Notes under the pieces: model-generated
Database searches by the model: none
Told to the model about the DNA's origin: nothing
What the model saw: only the letters and a program-made list of their open reading frames with translations
Made by a program: the position numbers and the translations under genes
NCBI GenBank assembly: GCA_902782985.1
Contig: CACZPC010000010.1
Span: 1-8,237 of the forward strand
From: Oscillospiraceae bacterium
GTDB lineage: Bacteria > Bacillota > Clostridia > Saccharofermentanales > Saccharofermentanaceae
Length of the DNA stretch: 8,237 bases
Reading direction: 5' to 3'
Shown: in pieces, positions 1 to 6,843 of the stretch
How positions within the stretch are numbered: the stretch's first letter is position 1
Layout of the letters: every line of letters starts with the position of its first letter

Positions 1-842
1 CATCCGCCTATTACTTCGATAGCTTCGATGATCTTATAGGATGCTTCCTGAAGCTTATCCTGTACATCCTGAGAGATAGTAAGCATAGGAGCGGAACAGA
101 AAGAGTCACCTGTATGTACACCGATGGGGTCGATATTCTCGATGAAGCAGACTGTGATCTTGTTATTCTTAGCATCACGTACGACCTCGAGCTCGAGCTC
201 CTCCCAACCGCTGATGGACTCCTCTACAAGGACCTGTCCTACAAGGCTTGCCTGAAGACCTCTCTCGCAGACTACCTTAAGCTCATCTACGTTATATACA
301 AGACCGCCGCCGGCGCCGCCCATTGTGTAAGCGGGACGAAGGACTACGGGGTAGCCCAACTCGTCTGCGATCTTAAGTGCTTCCTCTACGGAATAAGCCT
401 CATGGCTTCTTGGCATTTCGATGCCGAGAGAATTCATCGTATTCTTAAACTCGATCCTGTCCTCGCCTCGCTCGATAGCGTCTACCTGAACACCGATAAC
501 TCTTACGTTATACTTCTCGAGGATACCTGCTTCCGACAGCTCAGAGCAAAGATTAAGTCCTGACTGACCTCCGAGATTGGGAAGCAAAGCATCAGGACGT
601 TCCTTAGCGATTATCTGTTCGATCCGAGCAACATTCAAAGGCTCGATATATGTTCTGTCGGCTACATCAGGGTCTGTCATGATCGTAGCGGGATTGGAAT
701 TAACAAGAACGATCTCATAACCCAATTTCCTCAATGCCTTACATGCCTGAGTTCCAGAATAGTCGAACTCACATGCCTGACCGATGATGATAGGACCGGA
801 ACCGATAATAAGTATCTTATTGATGTCTTCTATTTTTGGCAT
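1..842 (-). CDS. carB: Carbamoyl-phosphate synthase large subunit, N-terminal part (runs off window)
   Basis: CarB makes carbamoyl phosphate from bicarbonate, ammonia (delivered from glutamine by CarA) and two ATP, in the cytoplasm, for pyrimidine and arginine synthesis. Translating the minus strand from the ATG at 842-840 gives 280 codons with no stop up to the window edge, about a quarter of the usual ~1070 residues. The start MPKIEDINKI is followed by the family signature IIGSGPIIIGQACEFDYSG (about 12-30). Arg129 (GEDRIEF) and Arg169 (VVLRPAYTMGG) fall at the same positions as the ATP-site arginines of the E. coli enzyme. The glycine loop GGAGGG (175-180) and IENIDPIGVHTGDS (234-247) belong to the first ATP-grasp carboxyphosphate domain. 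The start is supported by a GGGGG Shine-Dalgarno seven bases upstream. The upstream neighbour is a glycosyltransferase, not carA, so the small subunit must be encoded elsewhere, possibly downstream. Identification is secure; only the C-terminal three quarters are unseen. Confidence 0.97.
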   Translation of the reverse strand, partial: MPKIEDINKILIIGSGPIIIGQACEFDYSGTQACKALRKLGYEIVLVNSNPATIMTDPDVADRTYIEPLNVARIEQIIAKERPDALLPNLGGQSGLNLCSELSEAGILEKYNVRVIGVQVDAIERGEDRIEFKNTMNSLGIEMPRSHEAYSVEEALKIADELGYPVVLRPAYTMGGAGGGLVYNVDELKVVCERGLQASLVGQVLVEESISGWEELELEVVRDAKNNKITVCFIENIDPIGVHTGDSFCSAPMLTISQDVQDKLQEASYKIIEAIEVIGG

Positions 843-849
843 ACTAAAA

Positions 850-854
850 CCCCC
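850..854 (-). promoter_or_regulatory. Ribosome binding site of carB
   Basis: On the minus strand GGGGG lies seven bases before the ATG at 842. It is G-rich rather than the AGGAGG form and fixes the carB start. The same bases could pair with AGCCCC in the upstream leader (see the attenuator candidate), so the site might be maskable; that part is inference. Confidence 0.6.
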
Positions 855-860
855 ATCGTC

Positions 861-894
861 AAAAAATCCTTGCTAAGAATCTTAACACAACAGG
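861..894 (-). terminator. Hairpin plus T6 tract: operon terminator or carB leader attenuator
   Basis: Read on the minus strand, the RNA from 894 to 868 can fold into a stem. CCU pairs with AGG, then a four-base bulge (GUUG), then UGUUAAG pairs with CUUAGCA (one G-U pair) around the loop AUU. After one A comes a run of six U (866-861). This is the form of an intrinsic terminator, although the stem is A/U-rich and bulged. It lies about 80 bases after the glycosyltransferase stop and 18 bases before the carB start. It may end the upstream operon. If carB is transcribed from the -10-like TATAAT at 905-900, it would instead sit in the carB leader as an attenuator. I see no PyrR-type binding loop. 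The folding was done by hand. Confidence 0.45.
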
Positions 895-899
895 GGCTA

Positions 900-924
900 A
901 TTATAAACTGTAAATATATGTCAA
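900..924 (-). promoter_or_regulatory. Possible carB promoter
   Basis: The minus strand carries a perfect TATAAT (905-900) and a perfect TTGACA (924-919), but they are only 13 bases apart, well short of the usual 16-18. A 17-base spacer from TATAAT gives a poor -35 (CATTTT). The region is AT-rich and lies in the only sizeable intergenic gap, so a promoter here is plausible. The exact elements are uncertain. A short inverted repeat GTCA-AAA-TGAC (920-930) overlaps the TTGACA. Confidence 0.4.
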
Positions 925-953
925 AATGACGAATTCTGTGTCTGTGCCAACAA

Positions 954-968
954 CCGCAAACAATGCGG
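954..968 (-). other. Short inverted repeat just after the glycosyltransferase gene
   Basis: On the minus strand CCGCA-TTGTT-TGCGG forms a five-base-pair hairpin five bases after the glycosyltransferase stop codon. It is followed by TTGTTGG rather than a true T tract, so it is at best a weak terminator or an mRNA 3' structure. Confidence 0.25.
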
Positions 969-973
969 AAATA

Positions 974-2323
974 TCATAAGATAACCGGAACGAGATAGAG
1001 CAATACGCTCAGAAGTCCGAACATAAGCATCATACATGATTCGACCTTATCCACTGTAGCCGATACGGATGTTTTTTCAAAGATGAGCTTAGGCGAGACT
1101 CCGTATGCGATCACCATGACCGGAAATACCATGAAGATATACCTGGTATGCATTGTACATATATAAGGATATTGAAAGCAAAACTTGACAAAACTGATCA
1201 TGAGCACTGCAAAAACACCGAGCAGCAGCAGTTTTGCCGATACCTGAACATCCCTGTCCTTAGCGAAAGATACTGTTCTTGCTAACAGGACTATCATCAA
1301 TATCGCAAAGATCCAGATAAGAACTATGGCAATCACTCTGAATATTACAACGGAATAATTGAATATACCCTCATCGAATAATGTTGTCTGGATGAACTGG
1401 CCCCAAATATTAGCGGAATTACCGAAATTCTCGTAATCGGGAAAAGGACTCGTCATCTGATACCATGCAGGAAGGCCCAGCCTCTGCCAGACTGACGCTG
1501 AACTCAATGCGGCAGCTTCAGTCTCCTTAGAGAACAAAGGCATAATATAATCAAACGGCATCCCTGCCTTTATATTCTGCCTGATAAGCCAGAATAAACC
1601 TATCGGGACTGACAACGTTCCAAATACGGCATATTGGAGGAAGATCCTCTTTCTCACATTCTCCTTGCCGGGTCTTATAAGCTTGTACACAAAGAAAAGT
1701 GCTATTCCCGGGGCTATGAGGCCCGCTGATGTCTTAGTAAACATCGACAGTCCCATGCAAAGAGCAGCCTTTATTATCTCGATCCACTCATAACGCTTCT
1801 CCCACTTAAAGACATAGAATACCGTCATAAGACAAAGAAGGGTCATGAGGCAGTCGTTATTGAGGCAGCCTCCCATATTATAAAGAAGTGGCAACCCAGC
1901 AAAGAAAGCCGTGCCGGCCACGAGTCTCATCCCTTTTACATCAAAGAGCTTAAGGAGTCTGTAGCAATACAGGGTTACAAAAAATGCAACAACAAGATTA
2001 AATTCCTGGATAACGTCAAATGCCAATTCCACATTTTTTGTCGGTCCGTAGACTATTCCCATTATAGCCGCACTCAATATATAAAACAGCGGAGGATGAT
2101 AAAACTGTCCGTCATAGAAATTCGGAAGTGTTCTGAACTGGTAAAGATACTGGATATATCCGAGATTTCCTATAGTAATATTATTCCAGTCCGATACATC
2201 CCACAGATCATGTGCAGATATATTGAACTGAACCATGATCCCGTAGCAAATCTTAAGGAGCAAACTTATCCTTAAGATCGCGGGACATATAGACTTACTA
2301 TTCTTCTCCAGTTTCTCAAACAT
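974..2323 (-). CDS. GT-C membrane glycosyltransferase, dolichyl-P-mannose/ArnT-like (GT39/GT83 type)
   Basis: This 449-residue protein appears to be an integral-membrane glycosyltransferase that uses a polyprenyl-phosphate-linked sugar and acts on the outer face of the membrane. About 11-12 hydrophobic segments can be seen, roughly at 15-33, 77-93, 107-127, 132-149, 157-173, 181-216, 228-246, 322-349, 363-383, 394-415 and 429-449. The first outer loop (34-76) holds the acidic HDLWD (38-42), where GT-C enzymes keep their catalytic Asp, and ends in YHPPLFY (75-81), the HPPL motif of this superfamily. NND (155-157), FTKTSAG (195-201) and the late RYIFMVFP (394-401) also fit. A long loop at about 248-321 is predicted to be external. 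The start overlaps the thrC stop as TAATG, which suggests translational coupling; the only nearby AGGA is just two bases from the ATG. The superfamily is clear. The sugar and acceptor (lipid, polymer or protein) cannot be told from sequence. Confidence 0.85.
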   Translation of the reverse strand: MFEKLEKNSKSICPAILRISLLLKICYGIMVQFNISAHDLWDVSDWNNITIGNLGYIQYLYQFRTLPNFYDGQFYHPPLFYILSAAIMGIVYGPTKNVELAFDVIQEFNLVVAFFVTLYCYRLLKLFDVKGMRLVAGTAFFAGLPLLYNMGGCLNNDCLMTLLCLMTVFYVFKWEKRYEWIEIIKAALCMGLSMFTKTSAGLIAPGIALFFVYKLIRPGKENVRKRIFLQYAVFGTLSVPIGLFWLIRQNIKAGMPFDYIMPLFSKETEAAALSSASVWQRLGLPAWYQMTSPFPDYENFGNSANIWGQFIQTTLFDEGIFNYSVVIFRVIAIVLIWIFAILMIVLLARTVSFAKDRDVQVSAKLLLLGVFAVLMISFVKFCFQYPYICTMHTRYIFMVFPVMVIAYGVSPKLIFEKTSVSATVDKVESCMMLMFGLLSVLLYLVPVIL

Positions 2324-3828
2324 TATCCTATGAGGATTTCTTCTACTTTATTCTCCATCTGATCCTTCTCGATCTGCTCCTTGTGAAGGACTTCCTTGGA
2401 AGACAGATCCTTGATACCGGCGGGGATCTCAAGTCCGCTCTCTTCGGATAACTCCTTTATGATCGTCTCTACTGATCTGCCGTTGCTGTAGCCGTTACCG
2501 CGAAGAGCATCCATTACCGCAGGAGAGAACTTAAACGGAGATGCCGTAGAAGCAAATACCGTCTTTGCCTCATCAGATGATCTCTGATGATAACGGTTAT
2601 AGATATTAAATCCTACTGCAGTATGAGTATCGATTACATTATCCGTTCTGTCATATACATCAAGGATGGTCTTGGACACACCGGTCTCATCGGCAAACCC
2701 GCCGACGAAGAGCATCTGAAGCTTCTTTAATGTTTTGGCATCAACGCTGTAAACACCGTTAGTATTAAGCTCCTTCATCCACTCTCTTACCTGATCCGCA
2801 TTTTTGTCGGTAAGCTCGAAGAGGAGTCTTTCGAGATTGGATGAGATAAGGATATCCATTGAAGGAGATGTCGTCTTGAAGAATTCCCTGTTCCTGTCAT
2901 ACTTACCGGAACTGAAGAAGTCACAAAGGACCTTATTCCTGTTGGATGCACAGATAAGTCTGTGAACGGGGATACCCATCTGCTTAGCATACCATGCGGC
3001 AAGGATATTACCGAAGTTACCGGTAGGAACAACTATATTGATAGCCTCACCCTTCTCGATCTTCTCTGTTCTCAAGAGTTCGATATAGGAATATACATAG
3101 TAAGCGATCTGAGGAACGAGACGTCCCCAGTTGATGGAGTTAGCGGATGAAAGCTTAACACCGTTGGCACCCAGCTTCTCGTTAAAAGCCTGATCAGCGA
3201 AGATATTCTTAACTCCGGTCTGAGCATCGTCAAAGCATCCGTTTACTGCGATAACGTGAGTATTGTTTCCTGTCGTGGTGATCATCTGAAGCTTCTGAGC
3301 CTCGGATACTCCGTCGGAGGGATAGAATACGATGATCTCCGTTCCGGGAAGATCCTTGAAGCCCTCAAGTGCAGCCTTGCCGGTATCGCCGGAAGTAGCC
3401 GTAAGGATACAGATCTTCTTGCTCTCGCCGGTCTTTCTGATAGAAGCAGTCATAAGATGAGGCAGAAGCTGCAGAGCCACATCCTTGAATGCAGCCGTAG
3501 GACCATGCCAGAGTTCAAGGATGAACTCTCTGTCGTTATATGCGTTAAGCTGTACGAGAGGAACCGTGTTCTCGCCCCACTTATCTTCGTGATATGCCTG
3601 AGCCGTATACTCAAGAAGCTCCTTCTCACTGAATTCCTCAAGGAACTTCGAGAGGACTCTTGCCGAGATCTGATAGAACTTCATATTCTTCATCTCTTCG
3701 ATATCATCATCCGAAAGCGAAGGGATCGTCTCAGGTACGAAAAGTCCGCCGTCGGGAGCGATACCGAGTACGATAGCCTCGGATGCACTGAACTTCTTCT
3801 CATAACCTCTTGTGCTTATATACTTCAT
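2323..3828 (-). CDS. thrC: Threonine synthase
   Basis: ThrC is a cytoplasmic PLP enzyme that converts O-phosphohomoserine to threonine, the last step of threonine synthesis. The 501-residue protein starts with the family-typical MKYISTRG and has PDGGLFVPE (25-33). The PLP-binding lysine is Lys115 in LWHGPTAAFKD (106-116). TATSGDTGKAAL (143-154) and the phosphate-cupping loop PTGNFGN (268-274) are those of fold-type II PLP enzymes. VDAKT and HTAVG (402-406) follow in the C-terminal half. The length fits the longer form of threonine synthase (around 500 residues), and no key residue is missing. A strong GGAGGAGA sits 8-10 bases before the ATG, between the stop of the preceding gene (18-base gap) and this start. 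The gene ends by overlapping the glycosyltransferase start by one base. No hom or thrB gene is nearby, so threonine synthesis genes are not clustered here. Confidence 0.97.
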   Translation of the reverse strand: MKYISTRGYEKKFSASEAIVLGIAPDGGLFVPETIPSLSDDDIEEMKNMKFYQISARVLSKFLEEFSEKELLEYTAQAYHEDKWGENTVPLVQLNAYNDREFILELWHGPTAAFKDVALQLLPHLMTASIRKTGESKKICILTATSGDTGKAALEGFKDLPGTEIIVFYPSDGVSEAQKLQMITTTGNNTHVIAVNGCFDDAQTGVKNIFADQAFNEKLGANGVKLSSANSINWGRLVPQIAYYVYSYIELLRTEKIEKGEAINIVVPTGNFGNILAAWYAKQMGIPVHRLICASNRNKVLCDFFSSGKYDRNREFFKTTSPSMDILISSNLERLLFELTDKNADQVREWMKELNTNGVYSVDAKTLKKLQMLFVGGFADETGVSKTILDVYDRTDNVIDTHTAVGFNIYNRYHQRSSDEAKTVFASTASPFKFSPAVMDALRGNGYSNGRSVETIIKELSEESGLEIPAGIKDLSSKEVLHKEQIEKDQMENKVEEILIG

Positions 3829-3835
3829 TTCTTTA

Positions 3836-3843
3836 TCTCCTCC
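3836..3843 (-). promoter_or_regulatory. Ribosome binding site of thrC
   Basis: GGAGGAGA on the minus strand lies eight to ten bases before the thrC ATG and fills the short gap after the preceding stop codon. It is the strongest Shine-Dalgarno in the window and suggests that thrC is translated independently and well within the operon. Confidence 0.85.
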
Positions 3844-3846
3844 GAA

Positions 3847-4917
3847 TTACTCGTTATAGTTATCTTCGTCGCCGCCGTCATTATCTGATGAACCGTCGTC
3901 TGCCATATCGGGATCGACATCACCTTCGCCGTCACCCTCTGTTTCACCTTCTGCATCCTCCGTCTCATCGGAAGTCTCGGCGATCACGGGAGCAAGCTCT
4001 GTAGCCGTCGTGGTAGCTTCAGTGGTTGTCTCTGTAGTCGTCTCTGATGTCTCCGCAGTCTGAGCTGCCTCATCTTTGGCCGAATCCACCGCTTCAGCTC
4101 CTTCGAAATGCACTGCATAATCATCGATTATGGCAGCAACCTCAGGATCATCCTTATTTTCCTCGAGCTTACCGATGAGGAAGTCGAGTCTGTCGGATGT
4201 ATCATGGCTGTTCTTCATACGTGATACCGCGGGAATAACGACAAAGAATACCAGGAGCATAACAACGGCAACTATTATGATGCCAGTAATGATCCTGACT
4301 GTCAGTCTCAATCTGTCTGCGGGAGTCCTTACATCCTCTACCGTGATATCGTCGCTTGCCATCTCGTCTCCGACGGCAGCAGACCTCATCATGATATCTC
4401 TTCTCTCCTTCTCGGATGCCATCTGGAAGTCATTGGTCCTGTTGGTAGCCTTAACAAGGATAGGCGCCTGCATACCCTTACGTGAAGCGGCAGTGCCGTC
4501 TCCGGTTGCAAGGGAAGTCCAGTTCTTATTGCTCTTGGGGATCTCAGGCTCAGGGTCGGGATTCTTTATATCATCACGAATGAACTTCATCGATTCCTGC
4601 GCGATAGCCAGATTCTGCTCGGAGCTCAGCGTATTATTAACTGCATATTCCATAGCACTCTCGGCACGCTTAAACTGCTTTTCGCGAGCGAGGCAAAGTC
4701 CGTATACGAGAGCACAGTCACCCCATGTCGGGTACTTCTCTATCAGAGGTTTAAGGATTATCTGTGCGACATCCGTGCCGTCACGCTGTGCATTGAGAAG
4801 TGCCCTGTTGTACTGTTTTACAACATGCACCTTGTCATCCGGGCTCATTTCGAAAAGGATCAGATCCTTCTCTTCGACCGGAGTCAGCATCAATGCAAAC
4901 TTCTGATAATCGTGCAT
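3847..4917 (-). CDS. Unknown single-pass membrane protein: TPR-like N-terminal half, acidic Thr/Glu tail
   Basis: I do not recognise this 356-residue protein as a named family. Residues about 27-117 are helical. The stretch VYGLCLAREKQFKRAESAM (71-89) resembles one tetratricopeptide unit and follows a helix at 48-62, so a small TPR-like protein-binding domain is plausible. Residues 118-200 are polar and probably disordered. One transmembrane helix lies at about 207-230, preceded by basic RLRLTVR. After a short helical stretch (240-270) comes a Thr/Glu-rich segment (289-308) and a strongly acidic D/E/G tail to the end. There is no signal peptide. Basic residues before the helix suggest that the N-terminal half is cytoplasmic and the tail external, but SRMK follows the helix, so topology is not certain. 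The gene starts two bases after the folC stop, with AAGGA about 10 bases upstream, and is clearly part of the operon. A role in cell envelope assembly or sensing is only a guess from context. Confidence 0.85.
   Translation of the reverse strand: MHDYQKFALMLTPVEEKDLILFEMSPDDKVHVVKQYNRALLNAQRDGTDVAQIILKPLIEKYPTWGDCALVYGLCLAREKQFKRAESAMEYAVNNTLSSEQNLAIAQESMKFIRDDIKNPDPEPEIPKSNKNWTSLATGDGTAASRKGMQAPILVKATNRTNDFQMASEKERRDIMMRSAAVGDEMASDDITVEDVRTPADRLRLTVRIITGIIIVAVVMLLVFFVVIPAVSRMKNSHDTSDRLDFLIGKLEENKDDPEVAAIIDDYAVHFEGAEAVDSAKDEAAQTAETSETTTETTTEATTTATELAPVIAETSDETEDAEGETEGDGEGDVDPDMADDGSSDNDGGDEDNYNE
3994..4053 (-). repeat. Low-complexity Thr/Glu coding repeat
   Basis: These bases encode residues 289-308 of the TPR-like membrane protein, an imperfect E-T-T-T repeat. 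At the DNA level short GTAGTCGTCTC-like units recur on the plus strand. It marks the start of a disordered acidic tail that is predicted to be outside the membrane. Such tracts often vary in length between strains. Confidence 0.7.
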
Positions 4918-4919
4918 CT

Positions 4920-6305
4920 TTATATCATCCTTTTAATCTCGGCACCAAGAGCGCCTCTTATTTCCCCTATCAGATAAAGCGATCCCGTGACAAGGAGCGG
5001 CATCCCGTCCCCGGCAGAGAGATGAAAGGCTTTGATAACCGCCTTTACGGCATCATCACACCCTTCTGCTTTAACTTCGTTATTATACACAACATTTATT
5101 CTATCAGAAAGTTCATTCGGCTCCATAGTCCTAGGATTGTTAACTTTGACGGCAAATACTTCACCAAATCTGATTCCGCCTCTATAAAGTGCATGAAGCA
5201 TACCGTCCGTATCCTTATCCTTCATGACACCCATGACGACTCTGAACTTACGATCCTTCAGCTTCCCGCCGAGCATCTCATTCAATACCATTGCAAGGCT
5301 CTCGGCACACTGCTTATTGTGTCCTCCGTCAAGAATGACTACGGGATCGCTACAGAGGCATTCGCATCTGCCCTTCCATCTTGCATGTTCGATACCGTAA
5401 CTTACGGCTCCTTCATCAACACCGAGGGTACGGGCAGCCTCTATCGCAGTAGCGGCATTTCGAACCTGATGCCGTCCGAGCAGGCGTGTCTTATAATCGA
5501 TCCCCTTATACGCGAAAGCCATGTATCCGTCCTCAGTAAATACCGGAGAGATATTTCCTGCGGATACATAAGTAACATCTATACCGAGTTCCCGGGCTCT
5601 GCCGTCGATAACACGGCGGACATCCTTCTGTTCATCTTCGGTAATGAGCATTTCTTCGGGAGAAGATACTATGGCAGGGGAACCCTTCTTAAGTATTCCC
5701 GCCTTTTCTCCCGTGATCTCCGCTATGGTATTTCCGAGCCTGTCGGTATGGTCCATTCCGATAGCCGTGATCACCGTGCACAGCGGTTCCTCTACTACAT
5801 TAGTGGAATCCAGTCTTCCTCCTAATCCGGTCTCCAGTACCGCGATATCTATATCATTCTCGGAAAACCAGAGATAGCATATGGCAGTCACGAGCTCAAA
5901 TTCGGTCGGATGTTCATAGCCTTCAGCCGTCATCTTCTCTGCTGCGGCACGAACCCTTTCGGAAAGGCGTGCAAGATCATCCGAAGATATCTCTCCGTAT
6001 GTCTCATCAACCTCAAGCTTCGTCAGGCCCTCGCGGCCTTCGATGATCCTCATTCGCTCCGAAAAGCGCTCGAGGAACGGTGATGTATATATTCCGACTT
6101 TCCTGCCGGAAGCTGCAAGCACGGAAGATATATATGTCGCTGTTGAACCTTTGCCGTTAGTACCTGCTATATGGACCGTCTTAAAATCCTTCTGAGGATC
6201 ATTAAGCAACTCATCCAATCTGTTCATTCGAGTAAGGCCGAGATTAATCCCGAACTTAAGTGCATCCTTCAGAAATTCCGGAGTCCCGCTGTTGTTATCT
6301 GCCAT
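4920..6305 (-). CDS. folC: Bifunctional folylpolyglutamate synthase / dihydrofolate synthase
   Basis: FolC is a cytoplasmic Mur-ligase-family enzyme that adds glutamate to folates (and, in bifunctional forms, to dihydropteroate) using ATP. The 461-residue length is usual for the family. The N-terminal region has GINLGLTRMNRLDELL (19-34) followed by the ATP-binding P-loop HIAGTNGKGS (45-54) and IYTSPFLERFSERM (72-85). The central domain has LETGLGGRLDSTN (157-169), GMDHTDRLGNT (183-193) and the carbamylated-lysine region GEKAGILKKG (199-208). The linker motif LLGRHQVRNAATAI (275-288) is followed by the C-terminal Mur ligase motif DGGHN (326-330), where most relatives have DGAHN. The gene starts four bases after the gtrA-like stop. 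The nearest good Shine-Dalgarno, AGGAGAGG at 6327-6320, lies inside that gene and is 14 bases away, so coupling to upstream translation is likely. No other folate gene is seen. Whether the dihydrofolate synthase activity is present cannot be decided by eye. Confidence 0.95.
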   Translation of the reverse strand: MADNNSGTPEFLKDALKFGINLGLTRMNRLDELLNDPQKDFKTVHIAGTNGKGSTATYISSVLAASGRKVGIYTSPFLERFSERMRIIEGREGLTKLEVDETYGEISSDDLARLSERVRAAAEKMTAEGYEHPTEFELVTAICYLWFSENDIDIAVLETGLGGRLDSTNVVEEPLCTVITAIGMDHTDRLGNTIAEITGEKAGILKKGSPAIVSSPEEMLITEDEQKDVRRVIDGRARELGIDVTYVSAGNISPVFTEDGYMAFAYKGIDYKTRLLGRHQVRNAATAIEAARTLGVDEGAVSYGIEHARWKGRCECLCSDPVVILDGGHNKQCAESLAMVLNEMLGGKLKDRKFRVVMGVMKDKDTDGMLHALYRGGIRFGEVFAVKVNNPRTMEPNELSDRINVVYNNEVKAEGCDDAVKAVIKAFHLSAGDGMPLLVTGSLYLIGEIRGALGAEIKRMI

Positions 6306-6309
6306 CTTA

Positions 6310-6843
6310 TTATTTCATTCCTCTCCTAAAGACTATCCATCTGCTCAGTATGTAGTTTACTGCGACCAATACGATCGAATTGATTATCTTGACCACATAA
6401 AGCCAGGTGAAATCAAAGCCTATTATCTCGATTATAAGAGTATCCGTGGAGATACCCGCGTTATGCTCAAGGATCATGACGAGCACTGTAAAAAGTCCGA
6501 TCTCTATTAACACCAGAGTCGCGAATCTGGCTGTCATAAAACCAAAAAGCTCGATAAATACATTGCCGTGAGATCTGAATACAAATGCTCTGTTCGTAAA
6601 GAAAGCCGTCAAGGTGGCAGCAAGCCAGGCTATAGTCTGATTCAGGATCAGGAAAATATCAAAACTCCATCGGATGATAGTGACGTTGCATTCGGCTTTA
6701 ACGAGCTTATCGAAAAGCACAAAACATATAAGATTAGCAAGCATGGTAAAGATGCCCGTCAGAAAATACATGGCAAACATCCTGGTCTTTTCCTGTTTTC
6801 TGGTAAATCTGTCGCTGCCGTAAAGTAATTCCTTGAATGTCAT
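6310..6843 (-). CDS. GtrA-family membrane protein
   Basis: This 177-residue protein fits the GtrA family, small four-helix membrane proteins thought to help move or present polyprenyl-phosphate-linked sugars across the cytoplasmic membrane for glycosylation of surface polymers. Four hydrophobic segments lie at about 23-48, 62-86, 98-125 and 145-168. The two half-repeats carry the family's paired motifs: FFTNRAFVF (81-89) at the end of helix 2 and NYILSRWIVF (163-172) at the end of helix 4. The N-terminus is longer than in many relatives, with a charged 22-residue leader. The start ATG overlaps the stop of the upstream surface-protein gene as ATGA, a sign of translational coupling; no strong Shine-Dalgarno is seen. 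A GT-C glycosyltransferase lies later in the same operon, which supports a shared surface-glycosylation role. The substrate is unknown. Confidence 0.88.
   Translation of the reverse strand: MTFKELLYGSDRFTRKQEKTRMFAMYFLTGIFTMLANLICFVLFDKLVKAECNVTIIRWSFDIFLILNQTIAWLAATLTAFFTNRAFVFRSHGNVFIELFGFMTARFATLVLIEIGLFTVLVMILEHNAGISTDTLIIEIIGFDFTWLYVVKIINSIVLVAVNYILSRWIVFRRGMK

Noticed and set aside
114..563. Plus-strand open frame of 149 codons
   Set aside because: It is antisense to carB, whose N-terminal motifs are unmistakable on the minus strand.
843..973. Small RNA gene, tRNA or PyrR-binding loop in the intergenic region
   Set aside because: No tRNA-like cloverleaf and no PyrR consensus loop could be found by eye. 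Only the hairpin with T tract and promoter-like hexamers stand out.
3256..3888. Plus-strand open frame of 210 codons opposite thrC
   Set aside because: It is antisense to the conserved PLP enzyme, without a motif or start signal.
3994..4053. Short repeated DNA units as a possible CRISPR or tandem-repeat element
   Set aside because: The repeats are in frame, have no spacers and simply encode Thr/Glu codons of the tail.
4130..4906. Plus-strand open frame of 258 codons with hydrophobic stretches
   Set aside because: It mirrors the TPR-like membrane protein on the other strand. Its Ser/Leu-rich composition is what the complement of that gene gives, and it has no recognisable family.
4800..5825. 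Long plus-strand open frame of 341 codons opposite folC
   Set aside because: It lies antisense to a clear folC and the start of the TPR-like gene. Its translation is rich in Ser, Arg and Cys with no domain, and no ribosome binding site or promoter supports it.
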